Both the position numbers and the translations under genes were made by a program. Shown piece after piece: positions 36,001 to 50,914 of a DNA stretch of 64,000 bases (position 1 is its first letter; every line of letters starts with the position of its first letter). The notes below the pieces were generated by a model. The model searched no databases, was not told the DNA's origin, and saw only the letters and a list, made by a program, of their open reading frames with translations. Source of the stretch: Monosporascus cannonballus (Eukaryota > Ascomycota > Sordariomycetes > Xylariales); NCBI GenBank assembly GCA_004154925.1, contig QJNS01000033.1:354599-418598 (forward strand). Reading direction: 5' to 3'.

Positions 36001-36075
36001 AGATGACCCCCCCATCCGCGCTCCACCCCCTCAATGCGCCAGCGTTTTCCCATACAAAATCGCCAAAATCGCTAT
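36001..36075 (+). repeat. Left terminal inverted repeat
   Basis: Matches the reverse complement of 57401-57475, including the internal block tacaaaatcgccaaaat (right copy tacaaaatcaccaaaat). The outer 40 bp are also found at both ends of the element at 17273-19168. Confidence 0.88.
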
Positions 36076-36478
36076 ATTTTCAACAACACTTTAAAGTTCG
36101 AATAAAATTCGTAAAAATAAGCCGCCATCGGAATTATTATTGGCATTAAGACCCTTACATAATAAATATATCTAAGAATTTGTTATATATATATAATAGT
36201 TTTTAGAATATCGATATTTTCGATAAATCTATTTGTTATATAATTTATATATATATGTTTAAAAATTCAGAACTGTTTTAATATATAAGATATAAAAAAA
36301 GATATTTTATATATAATTATAATATTATATAAGCTATATAATACCGGTCTCTATTCGTTTATATCTTTATTAAATAAAAAAATATAATATAAAAACGAAA
36401 AGTGAAAAAAAAATAGAGAATATTTTGTGTGGAAAAAATAATACCCTGTTTTAAAATAATAATAATATAATAAATAAT

Positions 36479-36923
36479 TGTAACGGCTAAGAAATTTAAC
36501 TAACTATTAAATAGTAGTCGTACGAGTTGATGTTAGTAGAAATATCGTGAAAAACTAAGTAATAAATATAGTAACGTATTACGTTTCGTAATATCAAGGG
36601 TGTTTTAGATAAAGAATTATTATATTACAAACGATTAATATTAATAAGTATTATAAGCTAAAATTTTTTAAATTATAGAATTAAAAAGTGTAAATAATTT
36701 TATTCCTACTTAAAGTATTTTTTATTAGCTTAAGGGTATTTAATTAATTAAGTTTTTTTAAGCCTGTTTAAGCTTTTTATAATTCGATTAGCTTAACGTT
36801 CTTAAGTTAATAATAGCGTTTAAGCCTATTAAGCCGATTACGTAATTTTTTGGCATAGATCGAGGCTGTTTTTCTTTGAGGATTCGACCGTTCGTAGAGG
36901 GCTAAAATCGTTAGATCATAATA
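36479..36923 (-). repeat. Left (3') LTR of element D
   Basis: Starts TGTAACGGCTAAG and ends TCATAATA. The core (36700-36900) differs from the LTRs of C, E and F while both ends are shared with them. Confidence 0.88.
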
Positions 36924-37399
36924 TGATCTCTCTTTTTCTAGAATTTTTATATCTAAAAATCAAATTATTTGTTCGTTAATTTTTGGTAAGTAACTTTTTT
37001 TTTCATATTTATTATATCGGGTCGTATCGAAAAACGTTGTTTTTATAAACGTATTAACGTTTTAGTTCTTTTTAAACGTATTAGTTATCTTAGTTTTATT
37101 ATATTATTAATTTTTTTTATTTTCGTTATAAATCCGAAAACAAAATTTGTAAAGCTTATTATAACACAAAAAAGTAGGTATGTTGAATTAAATACGAGAG
37201 TCTTCATAACTTTTTTAATCCTTTCTAATTTAAACAAAATAAAATTATTGTAAAAAAAACCGCTAAAAATTGAGAAAAGAAATATTGCTAAAATAAATTG
37301 TTAAAAACTTAATAACGTTTAAATAAGCTATTTAGCTGTTTAAACAATTTGCAAAAATAAAAAAAGCTTTTTCGTAACCGTAATATCGAGATATTTCGT

Positions 37400-37602
37400 T
37401 GGAGTACTTAAAGTGCCGAAGTTATGGAGAAATTTAAGCGCCTAAAAAAAAGTAGAAATAATTGGAGATTGCTATTACGGCTGTTACGTTAGCGTAAATT
37501 TCGGCCGACTGGCCCGCTATCCCGAATACTAACTGGTTAATTATTAATTTGGACGCGTCCGTCGTTGTTAATGAAAACTTTTTAATAGACGTAAGGCGTT
37601 AA
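37400..37602 (+). pseudogene. Antisense accessory gene remnant of element D (C-terminal part)
   Basis: The plus-strand translation near 37455-37602 reads AITAVTLA, stop, ISADWPAIPNTNW, then VVVNENFLIDVRR and stop. It matches the end of the antisense gene in F (AVTAVTLT.., then SLISVRR) and, more distantly, in C and E. The N-terminal half upstream is too mutated to read. Confidence 0.6.
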
Positions 37603-40462
37603 TAACATTTTTAACAGATTTCCAAATGTTTTGGAAATCCGGGTAATTTTTTCACTTAATTAAGTACTAAATAAGTCCGTTTTATTTCCGTATATTAAGA
37701 ATTTTTTCCACTTCGTATATTTATTTATTTCGTTATCTCTTTTTCGTTTTGTATCTTATATACCTTAATTATATTCGTTATTAATTCGATTAAAAAAACC
37801 TAAAGAATTAGATAAAATTTATTGTTTAGTAAAAGATTTAATTAATAATTATTTTCTAAGATTTTTTTAGCGGTTTTCTATAAATTAATATATTTAAAAT
37901 TGAATTTCTTGGTAAGTTATATTATTTAAATATATTTAATAATAAGCAAAAGTATTTTCTCTTTTTCTAAAATTAAATGTTTTATTTTTTTCTGATAATA
38001 ATAGTTATTTATTTAGTTATGTTATAATTTTAATTCTATTTTTGTTTCTTAATATAATTATTATAATTATTTTAAAATAAGAATTATTTTAAGATTAATT
38101 AAATCGTTCTCGCGTATTTGTTGACAACTTTTAAAATAAAGCTAAAATTTTTATTTGTTAATATTATTTTAATAATTTCTTAATAACTGGTGTTATAGGT
38201 TAAATAAGTAATAACTAATTTTTATATAAGTATTTTATTCGTAATTAATATAATATTATAAGTAAACTTCTAAGGTTAAATTTATTTATTTTGTTTATTT
38301 ATTAGTTTAAAATTTAAATATATTAGATAATTTGTTATTTAGCTGGATTTGGGTCATAAAACTTTAATAAAATTTAAATATAAACGTTAATTCATTATTT
38401 ATAATAATTTTTATTAGTAATCCGTATGCGTTAAAAATATATTTTAAAAAAATATACATTATTTGTTCGGTGTTTATAGTTTTGTAATATAATAAAATAT
38501 AAAAAGAATTCGTAAATCGATCGATAATTACGAAAATGTTGTTATAATATATTTCTATATTTAGACTTTTTAATAAAAGAAATTTAACAATAAAGTTAAA
38601 TATAACTAAATATTATAGGTATTTTACGACTAGTAATAGCTGTAATTTTCCGTATGGCTTTAATCGTCGAACTTTAATTCCGGCGTAAAAATCATATTAT
38701 TTTATAATTTTTTATAGTATTAATTTTATTTTGAGAAAAGCATATATGGTTAAAACCGTTTTAAGGTTTTGTAAATATTTAAATATTTATATTACTGGTA
38801 TTCGCATATATCTTATATTAAATGCTTTTAGTATTTTTCGAGTATTTATAATTTATTCTTTTTTTAGTTTTTTAAAAAAACTATTATTCTATTACTAGAT
38901 TTTCTGATATATATCGAAACGTACTGCTCAAATTGTTGTAGTTTATTGCGGGCGGAAATATTTTTTATAATAATATTAAAAATTATATAGCTAATTTTAA
39001 TTAATTGTATTAAGGTTTAATTTATTTGCTTAAGCCGTTTGTTTTGTTATTGTTTTAACTTTTTTATAGATAATAACGAAATCGAAAATAACCAATTTTT
39101 TCGCATAACGAAATTATTATCCGGTAAATTATTTAGTTGTAATAAATCGGAAAAGATTTTTATAATTTGTATAAATTTTGATCTGGCATCAACTTCCCTT
39201 TAACAAATATTTAAATTCTTAAAATACCATGATAATAAATGTAAACGTTTTTATCTAGAACATCGTAATTAAGTTCGGTTTCTTTTAATTTATATAAAAT
39301 TAATACAATACAATATAATTTGTTTTAATTTTTTCGTTATCCGGTTATTCCGTTTAACGCATAATTTAAAATATCGTTTTTTAAGATAACGAAATATATT
39401 CAATTATATATAATTAATATTAATTTGTAAATAATTATATTTTCTATATATCAATGTGCTTTTTTCGTATTTAATATTTATTTAAACTTTTCTTTTTCGT
39501 AAAGTTTGTTAAAAATATAATTATTCTGCTAAAGTTTTAAATGAATTTCTTATAGTAATTAGCGAATCTAAAAATAGCTATATCTTCTTAATTATGATTA
39601 ACGTTTCTTATTTTGTAATTGCAGTAATTTGTTAGGGGTTTTTTTAATATATTTTACAGTAATAATATATTCTAGATATTTTATTTCCTAAATATAAACC
39701 TAACTGTTTTCTGTATTAATAAATAGTTTTGCGTGTTGTAAAGCTTGAAGAACTTTGTAAATATATTTTATATATCTTCTTTTATTTTAGAGAAAATAAA
39801 AATGTTATCGAAATAACAAATAATAACAATATCAAGGTATTTTTGTAGCACATAATTAATTATTTGTTGGAAAAATGCTAGTATGTTCGTAAATCCTATT
39901 GGCGTAATTAAATACTTAAACCGTTTGTATTTTGTCTTAAAAGCTGTTTTTATTTATATCTTTTTTTAATTTTGATAAAACTATATTTATTTTGAAAATC
40001 GAGTATTATAAATTATTGAGCTACATAAAATCTGTGTTTTATTTTTATGATTACAGGCAATAATATTCCATTTTTAATTGCAATTTTATTTAAGTCTTAA
40101 TAGTTAATTATAAATGATATTTTTTAGTATTTTTTAAATGCGAAAAACATAAGGTATTATATTATTCATTTTAAAGGTCGAAATTTTCTTTTTCATAGTC
40201 GATTTTCTAAAGAATTGTTAAAAGTACGTAATTCGTTTTTATTGACGTTATAAATAAAGTACAATTTTGTGGAAACTCTTTTTTAATGATTATTTTATAA
40301 TCTTATTTATTATGTTCTCGTAATTTTGAAATAAGTTTTTTTTAAAAAAGATTATTCGTATTTATGAAATTATAATAATATATTAATTGGATTTTTTAAA
40401 ATTTAGGGCTGTTATTTTAAATTATTATTTAATTATTTTAGTTTTATTTTAATAATAATAAC

Positions 40463-40843
40463 TATGACGACTAAGAGGTTTAACTAACTATTAAACCTTA
40501 GTCGTACGAGTTTATATTAGCAGAAGTATCGTAGAAATCAGAATAATAAATATAGTAATCGTATTACGTTTTGTAACACCAAAGGTATCCTATGTAATCA
40601 ATTATTATTAATAAATATTATAATCGAAATTTATTTAAATTATGAAAATAATAAGCGTATATATCCTAATTTTTTCGATCCTGTCGAGCTCGGCTTTATG
40701 GGCTTTACGATCGATCTTATCGAACTTGGCTTTATAGGCTTTACGATTAATCCTATCGAGTTATTACGTAATTCGACATATATAGCTTAATTATCTTTTT
40801 GTAGCAACCGTTTTCTAAGGCCGCAACCTGTTAGGTTATAATA
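40463..40843 (-). repeat. Left (3') LTR of element E
   Basis: 381 bp, starting TATGACGACTAAG and ending TTATAATA. It has two tandem units of about 42 bp (around 40683-40765). Confidence 0.85.
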
Positions 40844-40989
40844 CAATTCTCTTTTTCTATAATTTTCGCCCCGAAAATATTTTTTTGCTATAAGTTCTCT
40901 TTTTGCTATTATATCAGATTCTATTAAAAAACCAATTAACAAAAAAACGAAAAAACGAAACAACTTGTTTAAAATAACCATTTTTCGAA

Positions 40990-41491
40990 TTATAAATATA
41001 CTTAAATATTTCTATTATATTCGTTACGGGTTATTATTTTATTATACTTTTTCGGCGAATTTCTTTCGGTACGAAAAATACGTAACGTAAACTTAAGGCC
41101 TTTATAACGTTAACGACTTTTTTACTGCTTAACTTAAAAAAATTATTTTTAATTACCTTAAGATTAAAACGAAACTTAAAAAAGTTAAAAAAAAGTAAAA
41201 TAGACGTAAGTTAAAATTCGCCGTTTTCGATAATAAAAGAAATTATGAGCCGACCGTATAATACGAATATTATTTCGTAAGCTTCGGTCCTTAGAAAAGT
41301 TGGATCAGTTAAAACGTTAAGAAAAATAGGCCGAATTGGAGGTCGCCTAGACTATAACAGCAAAGGCCGTAATTTCTTTTAACTGGTCCTATCTTAATTC
41401 TATTAATTGGTCGTTTACCGATTAGAGGATTTTTAACTCTGTTAATCTCGGCGCTGCCGGTAAAAGTTTTTTAATAAGCGCTGGGCGTTAA
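40990..41491 (+). pseudogene. Antisense accessory gene remnant of element E
   Basis: The plus-strand translation parallels that of element C. A former Cys-rich part now reads Tyr at the Cys positions (YYIRYGLLFYYTFSANFFRY, then EKYVT). It continues with a Lys/Leu-rich middle and RSLEKLDQLKR. The end reads FNWSYLNSINWSFTD, then SVNLGAAGKSFLISAGR, and stops at 41489-41491. Confidence 0.65.
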
Positions 41492-44400
41492 TAAAATTTT
41501 TAACGAGTTCCTAAGTATTCTTAAAATCCGGATATTTTTTTTTTACTTCATTAAATATTAAGTAAATCGCTTTTGTTTTCTTATGTCAAAGATTTTCTTT
41601 ATTTCATATACTTATTTACTTTTTATTTTTATAACGTTTTGTATCGTATATACCTTAATTATATTTGTTATCAATTCGAATAAAAAAACGTAAAAAATTA
41701 AAAAAGGTTTAATTTTTATTAAAAGTTCTAATTAATAATAATTTTCTAAGATTTTCTTAATGCTTTTATATAAAGCGATATATTTAAAATCAAGTTTTTT
41801 TATTAAGTCCTTTTATGTAAATTTTTTTGGTAACTAAAAAAACCATCTTCTCTTTTTCGAAAATTAATGTTTTTGACCTGTTTTAATTATAATATTTTTA
41901 TATTTCATTTCGAATAAACTTTAATTTCGTTTTTAATTGCTAATATATCTATCGTAATTATTTTAACGTAAAAATTACTTTAATATTAATTGGTCTATTA
42001 TTACGTACCTTTTTATAAACCTTTGAAATAAAACCAAAATTTGCGTTTATTAATATTATTTTAATATTTATATAATAATTAATATTATAAATGAATTAAG
42101 TAATAAGTATTCTTTTAAGCTTATTATTTTATGCGCAAATAATATAATATCGTAAATAAATTTCAAAATTTAATTTGTTGGTTTTATTTATTTATCTGTT
42201 TAAGCTTTAAATACGTTAAATAATTTGAAATTTAGGAGGATTTATATTATTAGATTTTATTAAAACTTTAGTACACAAATTAATTCTATATTTAAAATAA
42301 TTTCCATTAATAATCCGTATTTTTAAAAATGTATTTAAAAAGAATATATGTTTTTCATTCGACATTTATATCTTTATAATATAATAAAACATAAGAAAAT
42401 ATCGTAAATCTGTCGACGATTACGAAAATGTTATCGAAATACATTTTTATAATCAGATTTTTTAATATAGAAAATTTAATAACAAAATCGAAAACAATTA
42501 AATATTATAATTGCTCTGTAATTAATAATAATTATAATTTTCTTTATAACTTATATTATAAAACCTTTTTCTCTCGTAAATATCATATTATCGTATAACT
42601 TTTTATATCGTTAATTTCATTTTAAGAAAAGAATATATGCGTTAAAGCCGTTTTAAGGTTTTGTAACCTTTGGATATCCGTATATATAATATTCGTATAT
42701 TTTTCGTATTCAATCCTGTCAATATTTCATTAAAACTTAAATTTCTTTGTTTTCTTTAATTGTTTATGAAATTATCGTTATATTACTAGATTTTCTAGTA
42801 TATCTCGAAAGGTACTACCCGGATTATCGCAATCCGTTACGGACGTAAATATCTTTTTATAACAATATCGAAAATTATATAATTAATCTTAATCAAATTC
42901 TTTTAAATATATGGTCATTTATTTAAAGTATTTATTTTATTATTTTCTGAACCTTTTTTATAAATAATAACACAATCGAAATTTGTTAATTTTTCTACAG
43001 AACGAAATAATCGTTCGATAAATTTTTTAATTGTAATAAATTGTATAAGATTTTAATAATCCGTAAATATTTTAATCTAATATAAATTTTTTTTAAAATA
43101 TATCTAAATTTTCGAAATATTATAATAATAACTATAAATTCTTTATTTGGAATGTCGTAAATAAATTCTATTTCTTTTAATCTATTTGAAAGATATGCAA
43201 TAAAATATAATTTGTCTTAATTATTTCGTTATCCGATTATTACGTTTAAAACGTAATCCGAAATATCGGTTTTTAGTTTAACGAAACAGTTTAAATCGTA
43301 TATGATTAATATTAGCCTGTCGATAATTACATTCTTAATATCCTAAAATGCTTTTTTCGTATTTGGCGTTCATTTAAATTTTTTTTGTAAGATTCGTTAA
43401 AAAATATAATTATTTTGTTAAAATTTCGAATAAATTTCCTATAATAATTAACAAATTTACAGAATATCTATACCTCCTTAATTATTTTTAACGGTTGCTA
43501 TTTTGTAATTATTCTAATTTTTTTAAAGTTTATTTTAACATATTTTAAAGTAAAAATATGTCCTAAATATTTTATCCTTTATTTATAAAATTAATCTTTT
43601 TACGTTAAAAAATAACCTTACGTTTTTTAAAATTTAAAAAAATTTTATAAACGTATTTTACATATGCTTTTTTTATTTCTAAAAAAAATAAAAATGTCTT
43701 CGAAATAACATACGACGAAAATATCGAAATATTTTTGTAATACAAAATTAATTATTCGTTATAAAATTATTAATACGTTTATAAAGCTTATTAATATAAT
43801 TAAATATTTAAATAATTTGCATTTCGTTTTTAAACTTATTTTTATTCGTATCTTTTTTTAATTTTAATAAGATTATATTTATCTTTAAAATTCATAATTG
43901 TAAATTATTTAATTTCGTATATTTAATGTTTTATTTCCGTTATTAATGATAATAACGTTCGATCTTTAATGATAATATCTTTTAATTTTTAATAATTAAT
44001 TATAAACCGCACTTTTTTATTTTTTTAAACACGAAAAATATAAAGTGTTTTACAAATAATTTCGAAAATCGAACTTATTCTTTTTGTAATCGATTTTTCA
44101 GATATTTTCTGAAAATAGGTAATTCGTTTCCATTAAGATTATAAATAATGTAAAACTTCTTCGAAAATCCTTTTTTAAAAATTATTTCATAATTTTATTC
44201 GTTATGCTCTAGTAATTTCGTATCAAGTTCCTTTTTAAAAAGCTATTTGTATTTATAATATTATAATAATATATTAATTAGATTTTTTAGGTTTTAAAAT
44301 CTTTATCATTTTAAATTATTATTTAATTACTTTAATTACGTTTTAATAATAACAATAGTACGTTGTATCTTTCTTTAATGCCCGTTTTTCTTTTATATTT

Positions 44401-46952
44401 TATCCTTTTAGGTAATAAAGTTTTTGTCGTATCTCTATACCTATATTCGTTATTATTATTAATCGAATATTAAGATCTTGATTTTTTTATCAGTTAATAA
44501 AATATAAAATAAATGTTATCTAGCTAATTCTTTTATTACTCAAAATTTCGTACTAATATATTTATAACAATCCTCATATTATATTGTAATTCTTAAATAA
44601 AACGATATCGAAATTTATTATCTAATATCGTTCTTAAATAAAAAGCTCAAAATAATTAATTTTGTATATAGTTTTTCTGTTATCATAAACGAATTCTTAA
44701 CTTCCAGCATTCGTTATTATATAGGGTTTTAATTTATATCGTTGTAATTATCTAAACTGATTAACCATATTTATAATAATATAATTCCGGCTTAAAGTTA
44801 CGTAATTTATCATTATAATATACTAATACGTTTCAATATATATATTTAAAGTATCAAAATTATTAACGGTTTTTATTATCGCGTTTAAAGCCCTTTTTAG
44901 AAATTCTCTTTAACTTTTCTAGGTTTTGTTATTTTGCGGCTGTTTTATAAATAATCCTTTTCTTTTAATTTCTATTCGAATTTATCGAATTTTATTTATA
45001 TTTTTTCGTTTAATGCGTTAAGTTATTATATTTATCGTTATTATCGACATATTATTCTTTCGAACTATATTAATTATTTTTGGTTTTGTTGAAATTCTTT
45101 TATCGAATAAAGTATTTTTTGATATTTGCAATTATATTCTATTATACATTATCTTAATTATAGTTACCAAAATCTTTTATAAACTGATATATTTCTTTTT
45201 TTAATATTCTTTTTTTACTAAAGCTTTGCAATAAATATTAATTAAAAATAAAAATCCGTAATGATTGTCTGGCAATATTTTCTTAAGATACGTTAAATTA
45301 ATTTATGTTGCGTTTAATAATTATATTACTAAAAATAAATAAAAGAATCTTTTTACGGCTATTATTTCTTTTCGAGCCAGCCATTTATTTCGACTAATTG
45401 CCGGATATTTTTTGCGGCTATAAAACGAAATTAACGATATTTTTATTTATCGTTTTTGTTATTTTCGGTACGGTTTAAAAAATCGAGTCCTTTATAGTAT
45501 ATATAGATAATCTGTCCGTAAATATATTATTTTCTTTTCTTAATCGGGATATTCTCGTCGTCGATAATATATAGCATATATTTTGCCGTATCGATCAGGG
45601 GTTCCAGGACAAACTCTTTTATCCAATCCTGATATTTGCGTAATTATTCTTATAATGTTTCTTCTTATACTTGCAATATCTATTAAGCTAGTTTTTTGAC
45701 TTTTCGCATTTTTCGCCGAATTTTTTATTGCGATAATGCTTATTGGATTTTTCGCTATAAGAAATTTGGTCCGTATTTAAAACGAATTATGTTAATAAGT
45801 TTGCCTTTATTTTTTTGATTTTTTAGATTAACTTTCGGCTATAGATTTCCACTTATTTTATGGGAGCTTTTTAAATACTTTGTATCACGATATCTTGTCT
45901 CTTATTTTGTTATAATTATAGCATTTAATTTAGTTCTAATTTTTTTTATAAATAGCTTTTAATTAAATAAATTTTGGGTTTGTATTATACAAAGTATTAT
46001 TACGTTAAAAAACGCTAATATTAGCTATATATCGGGGTTTGTTATTATTTTTTTCTTTTCGTACCTTTAATACGTTATGTCTATTGTCGATTATTAATCT
46101 TAATCGTTATAACGATATAATTCGACAGATAATCGGGCCGATTAAGCTTAAAAAGTTTCTCTTATATTTTTTTAGGCTGTTGAAAAACTTAGTTATTAAT
46201 ATTTTTTGTCCCCAGTTTAGCTTAGTTGTTAGTTAAATTGACGTATTGCCGTATTTGGCTACGGATCTTTTTTATTGTAATTGCTGGATTTGTATTTCGG
46301 TTTTTACTTTTTCGATTATTATTCCGAAAGTTTTCGTTAATACTTATTCGAATTATACGTAAGTATTGTAAATTCGTATCATTTTTAGATTTCGTTTTTT
46401 AACTAGTAAAATAATATGTTTTGTTATCGTAAGTTTAAATTAAGTAACCACATTTTCGATAAATTATCCGATTACGAAGTTGATTCGTATAGTAAATATC
46501 ATAAGTCGAATAAGAAAATACTCAAAGTATATTCGGTATTAAGTTAAAAATAATTGTAATTTGGTTAAGGTTCCGTCGAAAAGTTCTGGTTTGATAAGTT
46601 TAAAAATCTTTTCCCGTTTTTTAGTAAAATTTAATTAAATAATTTGTTTTATTTAAAGCGGTTTTCTAGTCTCGGGAGTTTTTTTTCTTTAAGTTTTTTA
46701 TAAGCGGCTTAAAAAACCGTCGTAAAATTATTATTGTTTTTTTAAGCCGGGTAATTTGTTTGTTAATAATATTTAAACGTTAGAGAATTTTTTGCAAAAA
46801 AAGCCACGTTTTTTTTTCTTTTCGAATTCCATTTTAGTGTCCGGGTAATCAAGAATTTGGTAAATAGATCGTTCGAGTCATTTTCTAGTAAATACAATAT
46901 TAATCGATATTGTTCAAAGTCTGACAGTATTATTGAATAAAAATTTACAACG

Positions 46953-47298
46953 TATAACGGTCAAGGGGTGTAACTAATTATTAAACTTTAATCGTACGAG
47001 TTTATATTAATAGAAATATTATAGATATTTTAGTAATAAATATAATAATCGTATTACGTTTCGTAATATTAAATATATTTTGGATAACGAATTATTATTA
47101 ATAAATATTATAAGCTGAAATTATTTATATTGTAGAAATAATAAGTGTATATATTCTGATTTTTTTCGATTCTGTCGAGCCCGGCTTTATAGGTTTTACG
47201 ATCGATTTTGTCGAGCTATTACGTGATTCGACCTATATAGCTTAGTTATCTTCCTGTTGCGACCGTTTCCCGAAGCCGCAGCCTGTTAGATCATAACA
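46953..47298 (-). repeat. Right (5') LTR of element E
   Basis: 346 bp, starting TATAACGGTCAAGG and ending TCATAACA. It carries only one tandem unit (around 47170-47215), which explains most of the length difference from the left LTR. Confidence 0.85.
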
Positions 47299-49832
47299 AT
47301 AACGATACGTTATATTCTTTTTTAATACCCATTTTTTATATTATTTCTATAAGTCATAAGACTTTTGTTATATATTTATATCTGTATTTGTTCCCATTTT
47401 AAATCAAGTATTAAGATTTTAATTTTTTTTGTCCGGTAATAAGGTATAAAATATACTTTATCTGGCCAGTTTTTGCATTAATCAAAACTTTGTATTAGTA
47501 CATCTATAGCTTTCTCAAAACTATATTATAATTCCTAAATAAAATAATATCGAAATTAAATAATTAACATTATTTTTTAATAAAAATCTCAAAATAATTA
47601 ATTTTGCATATAATTCTTTTATTATTGTAAGCGAATTTCTAACTTTTAGCATTTATCGTTATATAAGATTTTAACTTATATTTTCATAATAGTTTAAGCT
47701 TATTAATTATATTCGGTATAATATAATTTCTGTCCAGAACTTCGTAATCCACTATTGCGATATATTAATATATTTCGATTCGTATATCTAATGTAATAAC
47801 GTTATTAACGGTTTCTATTATTGCGTTTAAAGTCTTGTTTAAGAATTCCTTCTAAGTTTTCTAGGTTTTGTTATTTTACGGCTTTTTTATATATAATCTT
47901 TTTTTAATTTCTTTTCGACTTTATTAAATTTTATATATTTCTTTTATTTAACGCATTAAATTATTATATTTGTCGTTATTACTGAGCTATTGTTTTTTCG
48001 AATTATATTAATTATTTTCCGTTCTGTTGTAATATCTTTTTCTATTAAGTAAATTATTTTTTATATCTGTAATTATATTCTATTATACGTTGTATTAATT
48101 GTTATTTTAAAGCTTGTCTATAAATTAAAGTTTTTGTTTCTTAATAATCTTTTTTTCTTAAACGTTTATAATAAACATTAATTAAAAATAGTAATTTATA
48201 ATACACATTTGATAATGTTTTTTTAGTATGTGCTAAATTAATTTTTTTTTCGTTTGATAATTATATTACTGATTATGGTAAAAAGGCTTTTTCTATAGGT
48301 ATTATTTTTCTTTAGATTAAATTTTTATTTCGGCTAATTATTAAATATTTTTTAAGCTTATAAATCAAAAATATCGATATTATTATTTATCATTTTTGTT
48401 ATTTTTAGTTCGGTTTGGAAAATTAAATCCTTTATAATATATGCGAATAATCCGTCTGTAAATATATTATTTCTATTTTTCGTAACCGGGATATTTTGCG
48501 CGTCGACAATATATAACATATATTTTGCCGTATTAATTAAAGGTTTCAAGATAAACCTTTTTACCCAGTTTTGATATTTGCGTAATTATCGTTATAATGC
48601 TTTTTATTATGCTTGCGATATTTATTAGGCTAATTTTCTATCTTTTTGCATTTCTTGTTAAATGTCTCGTTATTGAAAACCTATTATATATTTAGGCTGA
48701 GTTATATTAATAATCCTATTTTCATTCGTTTAAATTTTTCAGAAGTATTTTTTAAGTTCTGGTTTTTATTTATCTTAACGTAGTTTCTTAGATGCTTTAT
48801 ATTATAATACCTTATGCCCTATTTTGTTATAATTAAAGCATTTGGTTTGGGTCTAGCTTTTGTTATAAGTGGCTTTTAATTCTATAAGTTCTGGTTTTGT
48901 ATCGTAAAAAATATTGTTACGTTAAAAAGCGTTAGTATTGGCCGTATGGCGGGGTTTATTATCGTTTTTTCCTTTGGTGCCTTTGGTACACCAGGCGTAT
49001 TATCGATCGTTAACCTTAATTGCCATAACGATGTAATTCGACAGATAATTAAGCCGGTTAAGCTTAAAAAGTTTTTCATATATTTTTTTTCAAACCGTCG
49101 AAAATTTGGCCATTAGTATTTTTATGCCCAGTTTAGCTTAGATATTAATTAAAGAACGTACTACCGTATTTAAATACTAATCTTTTTTATCGTAATTATT
49201 GAATTTGTATTTCGGCTTTGATTCTTTTTATTTATTACTTTAAAAACTTTTGTTAATACTTAAATAAACTGTTCGTAATTATTATATATTTATACTATTT
49301 CCGAGTTTCGTTTGTCGATTAGCAAATTAACGTATTCTTTATTGTAGACTCGAATTAAATAGCCGCATTCTCGATAAGTCGTTTAATTACGAATTTAACT
49401 CGTATAATAAACGAAATTAATCGAATAGAAAAATGCTAGAAATATAATCGATATTAAATTAAGAATAATGATAACTTAATTAAGAGTCCGTCTAAAAGTT
49501 CTAGCTTAAAAGGCTTAAAAACCTTTCTTGTTTCCTTGGTAAAATTCAACTAGATAACTTAATTTGTTCGAAAGAGTTTTCCGGTCTTAAGAACCTTTCC
49601 TTTTTTCTTAAGTTGCTTATGGGCGGCTTAAAAGAACGTTATAAAGTTATTGTTATTTTTTTAAGCTGAATAATATATTTGTTCATAGTATCTAGACGTC
49701 GAAAACCTTTTTCGCGAAAAAAAGTAAGGTCTTTTCTTTTTATTCTCGGATTTTATTTTAATATCCGAGTTATTAAAAATCTAGTAAATAAGCTATTCGA
49801 GCTACTTATTAATAAATAGGATATCGGCGATA

Positions 49833-50208
49833 TGTGACGAGCTATGCGGTTTAACTAACTATTAAACTTTAAGTCGACGGGTTTATGTTAGCAGAAGTAT
49901 AGTAGGAATCTAAGTAATAGATATAGTAATATATTACGTCTCGTAATATTAAAGGTACCTTGGGTAACGATATTATATTACAAGCTGAAGTTATTTAAAT
50001 TATAGAAATAAGGAACGTATATATCCTTCTTTTTGTTAGCTTAATTACTTATGATTATCCGGCTGGTAATGATCATAATCGTTGGTAATCCCTTTTAATT
50101 ATTTCTGATTACTGGCTTGGCAGTAATCACCGTTACGTGACGTATAAGGTGGCCCGTATAATCTTTATTTGACCATTTTTTAAGACCGGAGCTTATTGGG
50201 TCGTAATA
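49833..50208 (-). repeat. Left (3') LTR of element F
   Basis: Starts TGTGACGAGCTATGCGG and ends CGTAATA. The core (50040-50145) has repeated gattactggc / ggtaatgatca motifs instead of the tandem unit found in C and E. Confidence 0.88.
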
Positions 50209-50285
50209 CGATTTTCCTCCTCCAAAATCTTGACCTTAAGATTTCTTTTTTTGTTTTTTTTTTCGTTTAATAAATATCCTTTTTT

Positions 50286-50914
50286 TTGCTTTCAATTATG
50301 TCGTTTCGTATTTCCAAAATTCGTCGTGTTTTTCGTTTTTTTACCGTTCGTCGTATTGACCTCGTAAAAGCCTTTAACGAATTTAGTTACGAAATTATAC
50401 CTTACTCTTATCGTTTTTCGAAAAACATAAGATATGAAATAATGGAAAACGTTTTAAGGTGTAAGGAATATATTAATCGAGGTCGATCCTATAATAGTAC
50501 CGGCGTACCTATTTTTTCTTTATAAAATATTTGTTGCAAATATTAACATTTAAAACGTAAGGAAACGTTTACCGAAAAACAATTATTAAAGTTTTGACGG
50601 TTTTATTTCGAAATTTAACGTAAATATTAGAAAAAAATAAATAAAGCTTTTTTTTGTTTTATTTATGTACGTAAGCAAACAGCGTTAATTTGTTCAAAAA
50701 ACGTTATTATAGTATAACATAAGTTTTAATCGTTAAACAAGTTAAAGAAACAAAAATGTCGGGAATAAAAACAGTTAAAATTTGCCGTTACGGCTGTTAC
50801 GTTAACATAGTTGCGGCCGATTAGCCCGATATCCCGGTTATTAATTAATTAGCTATTAATTGAGATATGCCCGTTATTATTAGTAAAAATTCTTTAATAA
50901 GCGTTAGGCGCTAA
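50286..50914 (+). pseudogene. Antisense accessory gene remnant of element F
   Basis: The N-terminal 79 codons (50286-50525) are open: MLSIMSFRISKIRRVFRFF..., then SYEIIPYSYRFSKNIRYEIM, ENVLRCKEYINRGRSYN and STGVPIFSL. The Tyr residues are spaced as Cys would be in a CxxC-type knuckle, and RIP turns Cys codons (TGC/TGT) into Tyr. After a TAA at 50523 the frames are broken through a Lys-rich middle, and the C-terminal part near 50780-50914 reads AVTAVTLT, then SKNSLISVRR, stop at 50912-50914. Together with the copy in C this defines a protein of roughly 200 residues with a Cys-rich start, a coiled-coil middle and a conserved tail. I cannot assign a function. Confidence 0.65.

Larger units (their letters stand above)
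40463..47298 (-). mobile_element. Ty3/gypsy LTR retrotransposon E, nested in D
   Basis: 6836 bp with a perfect duplication ataac (40458-40462, 47299-47303). Removing it rejoins element D sequence: ...ttttaataataataac and gatacgttat..., which reads through continuously in element C near 24930-24955. pol is on the minus strand and the antisense accessory gene lies near the left LTR. RIP-inactivated. Confidence 0.9.
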
